Shown piece by piece: positions 31,324-42,865 of a stretch of DNA of 64,000 nucleotides. Made by a program: the position numbers and the translations under genes. The notes below the pieces were generated by a model. It was not told the origin of the DNA. It saw nothing but the letters and a program-made list of their open reading frames with translations, and did no database searches. The DNA lies in assembly GCA_001600355.1 (NCBI GenBank), contig BCJU01000001.1, positions 2,563,178-2,627,177 of the forward strand. The letters run 5' to 3'. Every line of letters starts with the position of its first letter. Position 1 is the first letter of the stretch. The DNA is from Meira nashicola (Eukaryota; Basidiomycota; Exobasidiomycetes; Exobasidiales; Brachybasidiaceae).

Positions 31324-34300
31324 ATGGACGCCGCTTGGACGCTTTCAGCAGAGCAGGTTCTGCAAAAGCTAAAAGTTGACCCCAAAAAAGGATTAACAGA
31401 AGATGAAGTAAAACAAAGGCAACAACAATATGGCTTAAACGAATTGGAAGAACCAGATCCGACGCCTTTATGGCAATTAATTTTGGATCAATTTAAAGAT
31501 CAATTGGTTTTGATTTTGTTGGGATCTGCCGTTATTTCTTTTGTTTTAGCTTTATTGGAAGAGAATGAGAGTTTATGTACAGCATTGGTTGAACCGGCTG
31601 TCATCTTCCTTATTTTGATTGCAAATGCAACCGTCGGTGTCGTTCAAGAACGTAACGCTGATCAAGCAATCGATGCCCTTCGTGAATATTCGCCTGATTT
31701 CACACATGTGATTCGAAATGGAAAAGATGCAAGAATACGATCTGTTGATGTTATTCCTGGTGATATCGTTAGCTTGACCGTTGGTGACAAAGTTCCTGCC
31801 GATTGTCGTTTGATTGCTATTAAATCAAGTAGCTTCCGTGTTGATCAAGCAATTTTGACTGGTGAATCATTGAGTGTAAATAAAGATTTGGAAATCGTTA
31901 AAGATACAAAAGCTGTCAAGCAAGATATGACAAATATACTCTTTAGCGGAACAACTATCGCTTCTGGTACTGGAATTGCTGTTGTAGTTTTGACGGGTAG
32001 TAAGACGGCCATTGGTGATATTCACAAATCGATTTCAAATGAAGAAGATGAAAAGACACCCTTGAAACAAAAGCTAGACGATTTTGGAGATATGTTGGCA
32101 AAGGTAATTACTGTAATCTGTATTTTGGTATGGTTGATCAATGTTCGTCATTTCAATGATCCTTCTCATGGCGGATTGGTTCAAGGTGCAATTTACTACT
32201 TCAAAATTGCCGTTGCATTGGCCGTTGCCGCTATTCCTGAAGGATTGGCTGCTGTTATTACTGCTTGTTTGGCATTGGGTACAAAAAAGATGGCAAAAAA
32301 GAATGCAATCGTTCGTCATTTACCCTCAGTTGAAACTCTTGGCTCTACAAATGTGATTTGTTCGGACAAGACTGGAACTCTGACCACAAACAAGATGAGC
32401 GTGACCAATTTCATGACTGCTGGCAGTACGGATAACAAGATTGACGAATATCACGTTGCAGGTTCATCATTTGAACCTAAAGGAGAAATCACAACTCTAG
32501 ACGGAAAGCCTGCCGGCAAGATTAATTCGCAAGGTGGCAATGTGCACGCTTTAGCTGAAGTTTGTGCTTTGTGCAATGACGCAAAAATTAGCGTTGATGC
32601 TCATGGATTGCACGCTGCTCTCGGTACACCAACTGAAGCCGCTTTGAAGGTTTTAATAGAAAAGTTGGAGCATCACGATTCTTCCGTAAACAAATCTTTG
32701 GCAAATTTGACAACTTCAGAACGTGCAACAGCCGTTTCTGTTGCCTATGAAAATCAATACGAACGTCTTTTGACTTTGGAATTTACCCGTGACCGAAAAT
32801 CAATGTCAACTTTGATTCGTAGATCTAACGGTCAAGGTGCTTTATTGGTAAAAGGTGCACCTGATGCAATCATCGAACGTTGTTCTAATATCATGTTGCG
32901 GGACGGCAAAGTGATCGCTCTTTCTAAATCTATGCGAAGTGCTTTGGAAGATAAACTGCTAGAATGGGGTTCAGATGGTTTACGTTGTTTGGCCATGGCA
33001 GTGATTGAAAATGTGCCGGTAGACCCAAGATCATACCGAACCGAATCCAGTGCTGAATACGTCAAATTCGAACAAAAGATGACATTTGTAGGTATGTGCG
33101 GTACAATTGATCCACCAAGACCGGAAGTAAAGGAAGCTATTGCTAAATGCCGAAGTGCCGGGATTAGAGTCATTGTTATTACTGGTGATAACAAAAAGAC
33201 TGCCGAAACTATTTGTCGTAGAATTGGTATCTTTCAAGAAGACGAAGATCTTACTGGAAAATCATACACTGGTCGTGAATTTGATGAACTTTCATTGGAG
33301 CAAAAGCAACAAGCAGCTTTAAGAGCAAGCCTTTTCAGCCGCACAGAACCATCACACAAATATCAATTGGTTGAATTATTACAAAAGCAAAAGCTTGTAG
33401 TAGCTATGACTGGTGACGGTGTCAATGATGCTCCAGCTTTGAAGAAAGCAGATATCGGAATTGCAATGGGCATTAGTGGAACGGATGTGGCTAAATTGGC
33501 TGCTGATATGGTCTTGGCCGATGATAATTTTGCAACGATTGAAACTGCAGTTGAAGAAGGTAGAAGTATCTTTAATAATACTCAAAGTTTCATTCGTTAT
33601 TTGATCAGTTCCAATATTGGAGAAGTGGTTAGTATCTTTTTAACTGTTCTCTTGGGCATGCCGGAAGCATTGATTCCTGTTCAATTATTATGGGTCAATT
33701 TGGTTACCGATGGTCTTCCTGCAACCGCTTTAGGATTCAATCCACCCGATCATGAAATCATGTTACACAAACCACGCAATCGTGATGAACCTTTGGTGGG
33801 CAAATGGCTCTTTTTCCGTTATATGGTCGTTGGTGTTTATGTTGGAGCAGCAACCGTGGGTGGTTATGCATGGTGGTTCATGTATTACGCCGGTGGACCA
33901 CAAATCACTTTTAATCAATTGACCCATTTCCATCAATGTGGCACTTCAATCTTTGAAAAGATTTCGCCTTTCACTTTGGATTGCAATATGTTTATCGATG
34001 ATCGTTCAAAAGCAGCAACGAGTGTCTCTTTGAGTATTTTGGTGGTGATCGAAATGTTAAACGCATTAAACGCTTTATCCGAAGTGGATTCTTTGCTCAT
34101 TCAACCTCCAACAAAGAATCCTTTCTTGATCTTTGCTATTGTTTTGAGTATCGGATTACACTTTTTAATTCTTTACGTTCCATTTTTACGTGACCTCTTC
34201 GTTGTCGTACCGCTCAATTGGGAAGAATGGAAAGGTGTTTTGGCATTCTCATTACCGGTTATCGTGATTGATGAAATTTGCAAGTTTATCACAAGGAATT

Positions 34301-34392
34301 ACGTTAATCCACCAGATGCTCCAGGTTTGCTACAATCTTCAAAGATTACATCATCAAATGGTCGAATTAGTCACGACAAAAAGAAGAATTAG
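31324..34392 (+). CDS. ECA1: SERCA-type endoplasmic reticulum Ca2+-ATPase
   Basis: A 1,022-residue P-type ATPase from the ATG at 31324. The actuator motif is LTGES (178-182). Residues A303-L308 hold the M4 calcium-site segment AAIPEGL. The phosphorylated aspartate is D348 in CSDKTGTLT. Nucleotide-binding and hinge motifs are KGAPD, and [21 protein letters not shown]. The M5-M6 segment NIGEVVSIF and [13 protein letters not shown] are SERCA-like, with no Golgi-pump N-terminal EF hand. The length equals animal SERCA, and the order matches Cryptococcus Eca1 better than the Pmr1 Golgi pump. It pumps cytosolic calcium into the ER. It converges with SCC3, 100 bp apart. Confidence 0.96.
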   Translation: MDAAWTLSAEQVLQKLKVDPKKGLTEDEVKQRQQQYGLNELEEPDPTPLWQLILDQFKDQLVLILLGSAVISFVLALLEENESLCTALVEPAVIFLILIANATVGVVQERNADQAIDALREYSPDFTHVIRNGKDARIRSVDVIPGDIVSLTVGDKVPADCRLIAIKSSSFRVDQAILTGESLSVNKDLEIVKDTKAVKQDMTNILFSGTTIASGTGIAVVVLTGSKTAIGDIHKSISNEEDEKTPLKQKLDDFGDMLAKVITVICILVWLINVRHFNDPSHGGLVQGAIYYFKIAVALAVAAIPEGLAAVITACLALGTKKMAKKNAIVRHLPSVETLGSTNVICSDKTGTLTTNKMSVTNFMTAGSTDNKIDEYHVAGSSFEPKGEITTLDGKPAGKINSQGGNVHALAEVCALCNDAKISVDAHGLHAALGTPTEAALKVLIEKLEHHDSSVNKSLANLTTSERATAVSVAYENQYERLLTLEFTRDRKSMSTLIRRSNGQGALLVKGAPDAIIERCSNIMLRDGKVIALSKSMRSALEDKLLEWGSDGLRCLAMAVIENVPVDPRSYRTESSAEYVKFEQKMTFVGMCGTIDPPRPEVKEAIAKCRSAGIRVIVITGDNKKTAETICRRIGIFQEDEDLTGKSYTGREFDELSLEQKQQAALRASLFSRTEPSHKYQLVELLQKQKLVVAMTGDGVNDAPALKKADIGIAMGISGTDVAKLAADMVLADDNFATIETAVEEGRSIFNNTQSFIRYLISSNIGEVVSIFLTVLLGMPEALIPVQLLWVNLVTDGLPATALGFNPPDHEIMLHKPRNRDEPLVGKWLFFRYMVVGVYVGAATVGGYAWWFMYYAGGPQITFNQLTHFHQCGTSIFEKISPFTLDCNMFIDDRSKAATSVSLSILVVIEMLNALNALSEVDSLLIQPPTKNPFLIFAIVLSIGLHFLILYVPFLRDLFVVVPLNWEEWKGVLAFSLPVIVIDEICKFITRNYVNPPDAPGLLQSSKITSSNGRISHDKKKN

Positions 34393-34492
34393 ACTGAATT
34401 AATATCTCATATCATGTAGATCAGACAAGTAGAGGAACGATGAATGCTATTGTTATACAGATTTTACGGATGATGAAAAGAAACAAAAAATG

Positions 34493-37400
34493 TTACAGTG
34501 ATTTGCTGGCTAACGTCACCAAGCGTTTTTCATAAGTTCGAAGTGCATCTTGATCACTATCGCTTGCAGAATTTAGATCGATTTGTTCTACGATTTTGCT
34601 CAAACTGACCTGAATTTTCAACGCTTCGGTAGGTTTTAGACTAATGACAAGTTGAGCCAAGGCTTTCAATGTGATCCAACTTCCCTCCCCTTTGAGTGTT
34701 TGATAGATTAGATCTTCGTGCATTTTAATTACCTCTTTCGAATCAATACTCTGCAAGATTGCAAGATGCGCGCCACGAACAACCAGACAGCTAGATAAAA
34801 GTTTGGCCAAATTGATGAAATTTGATTCCTCGTCGGCATCACTGAACGTTTGTGCTTTGATCAACGTATCAGATAGGACTACGCAAGCCGTTCTTGGCTT
34901 TTGATCTTGGATGCCTACCTCACGAATTGCTTCAATAAGGATACGTAAGCATGCGTCATATAATTCGCCCATTTGACCATATCGTGCGAGAACGTCTGCA
35001 CTTTTGCGAATATCAACGATACCCAATCGAATTGCACCTACGTAATGTGATACAATGAAAGCCAATTCCTCTTCCTTTTTTAATGATACAAACTCATCTT
35101 CTCCTTCCTCTTCTTCTCTGGGTGAGCACCTTTCACATTCTTTTGCGACAAAATTTGCCAAATGATCTTGAACACTTGCTGCGCATGACAATTGCAAAGA
35201 CTGCGGTAACTTGAGCGCAACTTCTCCATCTGCTCTCTTTCTCTCTTCGTCAATAGCTGCTAAATTGGCAAAGATGATATAAACGTCCAGCATGTATCGG
35301 AAGGCTTGACGCTGAGCTGAACGATTATACTCAAAAGTAGGAGCTTCTAGGACACGTTCGCAGGATGACAAGAATGCTTGACGTTTTGTGAGTAATGCTT
35401 CGGCTTGAGCTGCTTTTTCTGTTTCTTCATCCATACTAACAATCGCATTGGTCTTCCAAATAATGTAAACGCCCAATATCACAATCGCATTTTCGATCAA
35501 TTCTCCTTCTTCTTCTTTCTCCAAAGATATCCTTTGCGTACATGCAAGTAAGATATCCCAAATGCCGCCATTCGTATTCTCTTCACCGCTTTCGTCAATG
35601 TCTTGAGACAAATCCACACGACGAAACAGCAATTTTAATCGATTTGTGCAAGCTGAAAGACGATGAACATCATCATATTGCAAACTTCTTGCACCAAGTA
35701 ATTGTTCAAATGATGGTACAGCTTCCTGCAAACTAGAAATGACTTGTTGACGTAAGAGTAGCAGCTTCTCTTCATTGACTGCGTTAAGTGCTTTTGTATT
35801 GGCCATGCTTGCAATCGCTTCTGCAGCGCTATTTACGACATATGTTTCCGTATGACGTTCAAATTGATCAATGACAGTGTCCCACAATGTCTCATAGGCT
35901 GCCATTTGTTGATATTCTAGATAAGAAGCCAAATTCATTTGTGGCAAGAGTGCAAGCAATTTTGCAATTCTTTTTGCTTCCGTTTTGTATTTACCAAGCA
36001 ATTGTGGTAATGCAGTCATCAATTGCTGGGTCATGAGAGCATGTTTGTCTTCATCTTGTTCGTCATCAGCAGGCTTTCTCGTTGTCGTCGCTTGAACATC
36101 GGTTGCTGCCTTTGCTGTGCGCAACATGACTTCCATACATTCCAATAGTGCATCTTCTTCTTCTGCTTCAAGACGATATTCTTCTTGAGCAGCATTAAGA
36201 GAATGAACGCCTCTTTTACGCCCTGTCAATGCGGAATGATCCATTTGAAGAAGTTCGATCAATGATTTCCATTCGTACTTACAATCTGGAACAGCCAAGA
36301 TGGACTCCAATGCGCGTGATGTTTGCGTTGTCCCTGCCGATACCTCATCATCGTCATCTTTTTGTCCACGCAATTGAACCAAGAACGATGCCATTTGTTT
36401 AAACCGCATCTTGGTCTCATCCTTTGCACCGTCGATTCTTTCTTCGACAATATTTGCAAAGAAACGGGCCACTACGGCACGAACTTTGGGTTCGGTATCA
36501 AAGATATGACGCGCAAGTGTTTCGCGAGCTTCGTCATCGTCTAATTCCAAGGTCTGATCGACATGTAAAAGAGTGTTGATCATTGCAATACGGACATTGA
36601 GGTCAACATCGCCAACTGCGATTTCGATCATTCGTGTCAAACAACGTTGAGTAAAGAGGTGTAGAGCGTTGGAAGACGGGTGTCGTAAATAAATTGCTCT
36701 CAATCCTTGAATGACCACCATGCGCACCGATGCATTCTCATCAGACATTTCCCAGGCATAGTAGCGCAAATGGTTCTGTGTGAGGAATTGTTCAGGACAG
36801 ATCAGCATCCAGCGACCTAATTCCTCCATGCAATCGGCTCGGATAGTTGGATCGGAATCCCGATAACGATGAATGAAGACGACTTCATCCAATTCTTTAT
36901 GAAACGTGTCAAGTAATTTACGCTTGGCATTCACAGAACTGATTTGATCCATTAATGCTTTGTGACGGACGGGATTCTTGTTTACATTTTCGGCATCCTT
37001 TTGCTTAGACAATTGTTCGAATTTCACTCGTACTTCTTTATTTAATCTTGCAATTTGTCCCATCATCATTAATACCAAAGCCGTTGCTGTGTGTCGGAAT
37101 GCGCGATACTTGCTTGTTGACATGGCTCCAAGCCAAGCGACAATTGTATCAATCAGCGTCTCATCGTCCAAAACATCAGCTTCTGAAGCTGCAGTGAAAA
37201 TGCGCTCCATCAATTGACTGGTTGATCTGCGAAATTTTCGATATGTGGGTGCCTTTGATACGAGTGGATAAGAAGGATTGCTCGCCTCTTTGAATTTGCT
37301 TTGAATTGCTTCTAGTACATCAACCGCATTGTCAACATCCATAGCTTGTACCTCATCTATACTTTCGTTGCTTCCGCAAGATCGCAGAACGAAAGTCAAA

Positions 37401-37912
37401 AATTGTGATAGCGCTTTTGGCTGATCCTGTACGTAAAGAGCCATCCATTCTTGTGCAATTGTCTGTAAATCTGAATCATGGATAGCATTGAATAATTCGT
37501 TGTCTGCATTGATTGATAGATTTTCTTTGTTTCCACCTCTGCGAGCGCGACTAGATCCGACAGCAGTAGAAGGTTGTTTTCTCTTCGGTTGTGCTGTTTG
37601 TCTCTTCTGTTTGCTTTTCGATGCTTTTGCTCCGATGTTTGTCTTTCGCTTTTTTGTTGGTTGATAATCATCTACTTCATCATCATCATCGTCATCATCT
37701 TCTTCTTCTTGATCATCTTCGCTATCTTCATTCTCATCTTCTGACAATACAGAAGATTCAAGATCGACCGCCTTTACGACTTTCTTTCGAATCGGTCTTG
37801 CTAGTGAACCAGATTTGGGCTGTGAATCCGTCACTCCACCTTTACGATCTTTCAACTTTCCAACAGCATCGCGAACGCTTTGAATAGCGGCCAATCGTCT
37901 TGGTCTTACCAT
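34493..37912 (-). CDS. SCC3: Cohesin subunit Scc3/STAG (Psc3)
   Basis: A 1,139-residue, mostly alpha-helical protein. The N-terminal 140 residues are acidic and Lys-rich with nuclear-localisation-like KKRK runs. The STAG domain (about 220-340) reads YRKFRRSTSQLMERIFTAAS, then WLGAMSTSKYRAFRHTATAL. It is followed by VFIHRYRDSDPTIRADCMEELGRWM and WEMSDENASVRMVVIQGL, the stromalin conserved HEAT region. Scc3 binds the Scc1 kleisin, DNA and loader factors and is essential for sister-chromatid cohesion. Three ACGCGT boxes lie 117-143 bp upstream, matching the MCB element of G1/S genes. The region after about residue 620 is more divergent, as is usual. Confidence 0.92.
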   Translation of the reverse strand: MVRPRRLAAIQSVRDAVGKLKDRKGGVTDSQPKSGSLARPIRKKVVKAVDLESSVLSEDENEDSEDDQEEEDDDDDDDEVDDYQPTKKRKTNIGAKASKSKQKRQTAQPKRKQPSTAVGSSRARRGGNKENLSINADNELFNAIHDSDLQTIAQEWMALYVQDQPKALSQFLTFVLRSCGSNESIDEVQAMDVDNAVDVLEAIQSKFKEASNPSYPLVSKAPTYRKFRRSTSQLMERIFTAASEADVLDDETLIDTIVAWLGAMSTSKYRAFRHTATALVLMMMGQIARLNKEVRVKFEQLSKQKDAENVNKNPVRHKALMDQISSVNAKRKLLDTFHKELDEVVFIHRYRDSDPTIRADCMEELGRWMLICPEQFLTQNHLRYYAWEMSDENASVRMVVIQGLRAIYLRHPSSNALHLFTQRCLTRMIEIAVGDVDLNVRIAMINTLLHVDQTLELDDDEARETLARHIFDTEPKVRAVVARFFANIVEERIDGAKDETKMRFKQMASFLVQLRGQKDDDDEVSAGTTQTSRALESILAVPDCKYEWKSLIELLQMDHSALTGRKRGVHSLNAAQEEYRLEAEEEDALLECMEVMLRTAKAATDVQATTTRKPADDEQDEDKHALMTQQLMTALPQLLGKYKTEAKRIAKLLALLPQMNLASYLEYQQMAAYETLWDTVIDQFERHTETYVVNSAAEAIASMANTKALNAVNEEKLLLLRQQVISSLQEAVPSFEQLLGARSLQYDDVHRLSACTNRLKLLFRRVDLSQDIDESGEENTNGGIWDILLACTQRISLEKEEEGELIENAIVILGVYIIWKTNAIVSMDEETEKAAQAEALLTKRQAFLSSCERVLEAPTFEYNRSAQRQAFRYMLDVYIIFANLAAIDEERKRADGEVALKLPQSLQLSCAASVQDHLANFVAKECERCSPREEEEGEDEFVSLKKEEELAFIVSHYVGAIRLGIVDIRKSADVLARYGQMGELYDACLRILIEAIREVGIQDQKPRTACVVLSDTLIKAQTFSDADEESNFINLAKLLSSCLVVRGAHLAILQSIDSKEVIKMHEDLIYQTLKGEGSWITLKALAQLVISLKPTEALKIQVSLSKIVEQIDLNSASDSDQDALRTYEKRLVTLASKSL

Positions 37913-38028
37913 ACTGACTCTTTTGTGGTGGATGAAGATGATGATAAAGGAGGAAAAAGTTCTCTATATGCACTAACATGAGAACACCTACATACATGCA
38001 TTGCCCTAAAAAAGTGTTGGTTCCATAA

Positions 38029-38055
38029 ACGCGTACGTACGCGTGTGTTACGCGT
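38029..38055 (-). promoter_or_regulatory. Cluster of three ACGCGT (MCB-like) boxes upstream of SCC3
   Basis: ACGCGT occurs at 38029-38034, 38039-38044 and 38050-38055, spaced 10 and 11 bp apart. The first two form the perfect 16-bp palindrome ACGCGTACGTACGCGT. An ACGCGA variant lies at 38074-38079 on the minus strand. The cluster is 117-143 bp upstream of the SCC3 ATG. In yeasts this element is bound by the MBF complex and drives G1/S transcription. Confidence 0.6.
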
Positions 38056-38212
38056 GCTTATACATACGCCAAATCGCGTTTGCATGCATAACAACACATT
38101 CACGGCTTACGTAGTTACATACATCATACATATGTATCTAGTTAAAATAAGAAGTTTCGCATTAGATAATAGCATACAGTGAGGAAATGGAAGGGACGAA
38201 GAAGAAGATAAT

Positions 38213-39411
38213 CTAAACAAGCAACAAAGCGGCACCACTTAAAAGCAATACAACTAGACTCCCAACTTGCACAGGAACAGACATCAAACTAGCTGCTGCT
38301 GAAGGACTGGTTGCTGCCTGTTTGCTTGTATTGGGAGATGTTTGTGCATTGTCTGTTCCACCTCCAGTAGCGAAAACTCGTAATCCACCAAGGGACCAAT
38401 AAGATTGATTAAAGGATGAACCGTTGAAACCAACTTGATAAGAGCATTGAGGATATTGCAAATTACAACCAGATTCATTGTACTAAAAAAGGGGGAAAGA
38501 AGGGTGTCAGTCAAATACTTCCAATTTCAACTTCACAAGTCAAGACTCACTGTACGTAATCCTGCCGATCCGCAAAGGGTGATGTCAAAGATGATTCTAT
38601 GTGGACCGAATTGAGAATGACAATTGTTTGCAACATCAAAGTTAGCATTTGGCGTTCCCCATGTACTTGGATCGACTGAATTACTGGATGATTGTAAATC
38701 GCTTGGCTCTTGTCCTTTTGACCAAATCCAAACACGAACACCGTTACCGGTTGAGCCTAAAGCACGTTCCATTGCAACAATTCCGCCTCCTTGACGATTG
38801 AATGCTGTTCCCCAAGTTGGTTTTGAAGTACCGTTCATATTGACAGAGCAAGCAGAATTATTGACAGTATATGCTGAACAATTATTTGCAAGTAAAGTGC
38901 CTGATTCGGCTGCTTTAGGTAGAATACAGCTATCTTGAGTGTGTAAAGTAGCCAAAGGACCGTTGTATAAATCGTTAAAATTTTCCAAAATATCAATTTC
39001 ACCGCCTTGTGGCCATGCATCTTCATTTTCGGTTAATGTCCAAAAAGCAGGCCAAGCAGCACAACCGGTTGGAACGTGTGAAACATTTAAAACATAAACT
39101 CCATCTTGAAAAGTTTGCTTTGACTCTAATCGAATACTTCTTCTACCTTCACTTTGAACGGGAGTTGTATCAACGCGCATAAAATAATTTCCATTTGCAA
39201 TTCCAGTCAAATTGTTATATTTAGCATCAGCTTGATTTTGATATAAAACGTATCCGTATGTTGGATCAGTTTTGTTAAAATAATTAAATTGTGTATCAAA
39301 ATCACTTGGATTGATTGTAGTAGATAAAGACCAACTGGCCGCTTGAACTTTTGTTTGAAGATTGACGAACCCAAGCGTCAAAGCGAGGAAAAGTGATGAT
39401 TGAAATAGCAT
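38213..39411 (-). CDS. GH16 endo-1,3(4)-beta-glucanase, GPI-anchored, two exons
   Basis: Exons are 39411..38551 and 38482..38213 (minus strand), with a 68-nt GTGAGT..TTTTTAG intron, giving 376 residues. Residues 1-24 are a signal peptide ending VQA. The active-site signature is GGEIDILENF with nucleophile-type E138, D140 and acid/base E143. Family features include GCAAWPAFWT, GPHRIIFDITLCGSAG and, across the splice, YNESGCNLQYPQCSY and NQSYWSLGGLRVF. The C-terminus has a Ser/Thr-rich linker and a hydrophobic tail (VPVQVGSLVVLLLSGAALLLV), as in a GPI-anchor signal. It probably remodels cell-wall or matrix beta-glucan at the surface. Without the second exon the anchor would be lost. Confidence 0.93.
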
Positions 39412-40195
39412 CGTGAAAGATTAGGTATCGCTGAATCCAGTCAGAGAATAAAGGGGAAGGAGATGATGGTTGAATTGTAAAACAAAAGTACACTCATTTT
39501 TAATGTTCTCTACATACATGAACAATTTGTACAGATGTATGCAGGAACTCTAGATTGCCATTGAAACAAATAAAGTGAGCCGAGTTCTTTATGTACACAG
39601 CCAAGCATTCCTGAGCTGCAGAAAAGCAGAGTGTTATAAAATTAGCTATTCTACGTATTCTACACGGCTGCGAACCTAGCTTAATGGAAGCATCTATAGA
39701 AACGCGGGATGATTTTTATTAAATAAAATGCAATGCCGAAAAAAATCATGCAACCCTTGCTTGAAGCGCGTTTGAACGTGTGCAGGATCTCCAAAAAAAA
39801 TCGGCTTATAAGCGGCTCATGTTGCCGAATTAGAAATGCGGAGTTCAATTGTTCATGCTTGTATAAGCAAAAAACAAGAATACTTAACACACGTGTACGA
39901 ACGCCCGTAATTTACGCGTACGCGTTTAAATGACTTGATTTCTCTAAAGCGGCAAAACGTACAGGCGTATGAATCCACCAAAAAGTGTTACTTTCTCGAA
40001 TAACATTTTGTACGCATGCATGATTACATCTGAAAATCAATTCCTAACCATCATCGCCATCTACCTAATCCCTTTCTTCAATACTTCATATATTAAGGAA
40101 AGGAAGTGAATTACTTCTGGCATCCTGCTTATTGCAGTTGATCAAATTTGAACCGTTCATTCGTAGCGCAACAAGCACGCATACATTCGGCCATC
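39412..40195. other. Divergent intergenic region (0.8 kb), GH16 glucanase / RAD54
   Basis: It contains the tandem ACGCGT pair described separately and a TACGCATGCATGATT stretch near 40011-40025. Small open frames (39681-39933) have no domain. The frame before the RAD54 ATG is open only from 40148 and preceded by an in-frame TGA at 40139. Confidence 0.5.
39914..39925 (+). promoter_or_regulatory. Tandem ACGCGT pair (MCB-like) upstream of RAD54
   Basis: ACGCGTACGCGT is two abutting MCB hexamers and a perfect 12-bp palindrome, 271-282 bp upstream of the RAD54 ATG. MCB control of DNA-synthesis and repair genes is established in yeasts, so a role in S-phase expression is a reasonable inference. 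Confidence 0.55.
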
Positions 40196-42837
40196 ATGCT
40201 GCGCAGTGCACTTGCATCGATCAGGAATGGTGTCAAAATTGGAGGTAGCGATGATAGTAGTGATGTAAGGGTAGCGAGGGGTGGTGGTTTTGGTATTCCG
40301 AAAATGAAAGCATTCAAACTCACGCTTCAAAGAGATTCGGACACGAGCAGAAATGGCAGGAAGCGCAAACGTGTCAATTACTCTGACATGGGCGGTGGAC
40401 AGGAAGATGGCGCAGATGGAGATGCTGGGTCTAGTTCTGATTCTGAAGAAGGTCCAGCAAAGAAGAAGACAAAAGGCAAGAAAGGAAAAGGTATAAACCT
40501 TGAGGGAATGGGAAAGGGTATAGGACCAGATGGCGCTTCCTTAATCAAAGTGAATCGCAGACGATACGAAGTGGCAGTTAAAGAGGGAGGATTGAAACGT
40601 CAATTTCATTTTCCAACCATGCTGAAGGATGGGCAAAAAGTAGAATTTACACCTACTCGGCAAGCATTGGGAACGCGATTCGGCATGGAAATTCCTCCTC
40701 GTCCGTTGCATGATCCCATGGCTTCAAGCGCAATTGTGCTTTTCGATCCTACCGTAGATGATATTGAGCTCATTCGCGAGCAAGATCGCTTACAAAAGAT
40801 CCAAGCTGATGCTGAAGCGAAACTCACGCAAGACGAAAATTCTTCAAGCGAAAATAGCTCAAAGAAAGAAGAACCTTCTCAAAAGCTGGAACCTGATCAG
40901 ACTGTTCATAAAAATTTGGCGGACATATTAGGTATTCGCCGAAAAGATCCAAACGCTAAACCTGCAAAAGTGCCAGTCGTGATTGATCCTAGGTTGACAG
41001 CCATTCTTCGTCCCCATCAAGTCGAAGGTGTTAGGGTGAGTGAATGCATGCATGCATGTATGCTTTTGTTTGTGGAAATTTGATGTGCTGATCTATATAT
41101 TCATCCTTCTATTAGTTCTTGTATCGATGTGCTACTGGTCTTATCCAAGAAGGCGCTTTCGGGTCCATCATGGCAGATGGTATGGGATTGGGCAAAACAT
41201 TACAATGCATCTCTCTCATGTGGACATTGCTCAAGCAATCGCCCACAGCAGGCAAACCCACGATTGAAAAGTGTATCATCGCTTGCCCTTCAACTCTTGT
41301 ACGCAATTGGGCGAACGAGATGACCAAATGGTTGAAAGAGAAAGCGCCCGGCTTGTTGGTCATCGACGGCTCACAGACAAAAGAACAAATGATCAATTCC
41401 GTACACCGATGGTGCGACGTGCGTGGTAGGGCGGTCACACAACCTGTCATGATCGTATCTTATGAAACGCTGAGAAATATCGTGGATGTGCTAGGCGAAG
41501 CAGAAGTCGGGTTGCTATTGTGTGATGAAGGACATAGATTGAAGAATTCCGATTCATTGACTTTCAAGGCTCTTGATTCGATCAAAGTGAAACGAAGATG
41601 CATTCTATCCGGTACGCCAATTCAGAACGACTTGACCGAATACTTTGCTCTGATCTCATTTGCAAACCCGGAACTTCTCGGCGGTAGGCTGGAGTTTCAT
41701 AAGAAATTCGAGAAGCCAATTTTGGAAGGAAGAGATTCCTCTGCCTCAGAAGCGAAGCAAAAACTCGGTGATCAAAAACTAAAGGAATTGAGCGAATTGG
41801 TAAGCAAGTTCATCATTCGTCGTTCCAATGAATTGAACACAAAGTATTTACCTGTCAAGTACGAGCACGTAGTCTTTTGTCGAATGTCTGGGTTCCAACA
41901 AGAACTTTATCGAGCCATGGCTAGCAACGCAACGAAAAAAACAAATCAGGGAAAGACGGCGGGATCTCTCAAAGCAATCAATACTTTGAAGAAGCTATGC
42001 AACCATCCAGATTTGTTAGATGCTGAAAATATGGAAGGCTACGAGAAGTGTATTCCTTCGGGCTACAAGTCTGGCGTTGGACGGACGGTAGATTTTTCCT
42101 TGTCAGGAAAGATGGAAGTACTTCAGCGCTTTTTGCAAACTATTCGTCGAACCACGAAAGACAAAGTTGTTCTCATTAGCAATTACACTCAAACGTTGGA
42201 TATCTTTGAGCGTATGTGCCGACAAAACACATGGAAGAGCTTCCGATTGGACGGCACTATGACTATCAACAAACGTCAAAAGTACGTAGATGATTTCAAC
42301 AATCCTGAACGTGATGAATTTATATTCTTGTTGAGCAGCAAAGCGGGAGGATGTGGAATCAATTTAATCGGAGCCAACCGTTTGGTCTTGTTTGATCCAG
42401 ATTGGAATCCTGCATCCGATCAACAAGCATTAGCGCGTGTATGGCGTGAAGGACAAACGAAAGAATGTTTCGTTTACCGATTCATTGGTACAGGATCGAT
42501 TGAAGAAAAGATCTTACAACGTCAACTAAACAAGCAAGCTTTGTCGAAATGTGTGGTCGATCAAGCTGAAAATCAAGAACGACAGTTCTCCGGAGATGAT
42601 CTGCGAGAATTGTTTACGTACAAAGATAAAACCGATTGCGAGACACATGTTACGATCAAATGCAATCGTTGCAAAGATGGTAAGCAACATACAAAGGCAC
42701 TAGCGATGTTAAATGAAGATGCGAGCACGTGGAACCATTACAGCCGTGACGAATTCAAGAATCTTCACGATGACTTATTACGAAACGAGCTCGCACACGA
42801 CATTGTTTCATTCGTGTTTCAATTCTGCAGTATATAA
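40196..42837 (+). CDS. RAD54: Rad54 recombination translocase, two exons
   Basis: Exons are 40196..41035 and 41116..42837, with an 80-nt GTGAGT..ATTAG intron between complete codons, giving 853 residues. Rad54 is a Swi2/Snf2 ATPase that stimulates Rad51 strand invasion and removes Rad51 from DNA. Landmarks are RPHQVEGVRFLYRC spanning the splice, Walker A DGMGLGKT (301-308), IVSYETLR, DEGHRLKN (417-428), SGTPIQND, KTNQGKTAGSLKAINTLKKLCNHP, LLSSKAGGCGINL, FDPDWNPASDQQALARVWREGQ and YRFIGTGSIEEKI. The Cys/His end (CETHVTIKCNRCKDG) is the Rad54 zinc-like tail. The intron falls just before the ATPase core. Its stop is 28 bp from that of convergent COQ2. Confidence 0.96.
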
Positions 42838-42865
42838 TATTAACATGTTCTCAAGTTGTCACCTT

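Noticed and set aside
40135..40195. CAG acceptor-like sequence upstream of RAD54 suggesting an earlier exon
   Set aside because: Any exon beginning there would read the in-frame TGA at 40139-40141 before reaching the RAD54 frame.
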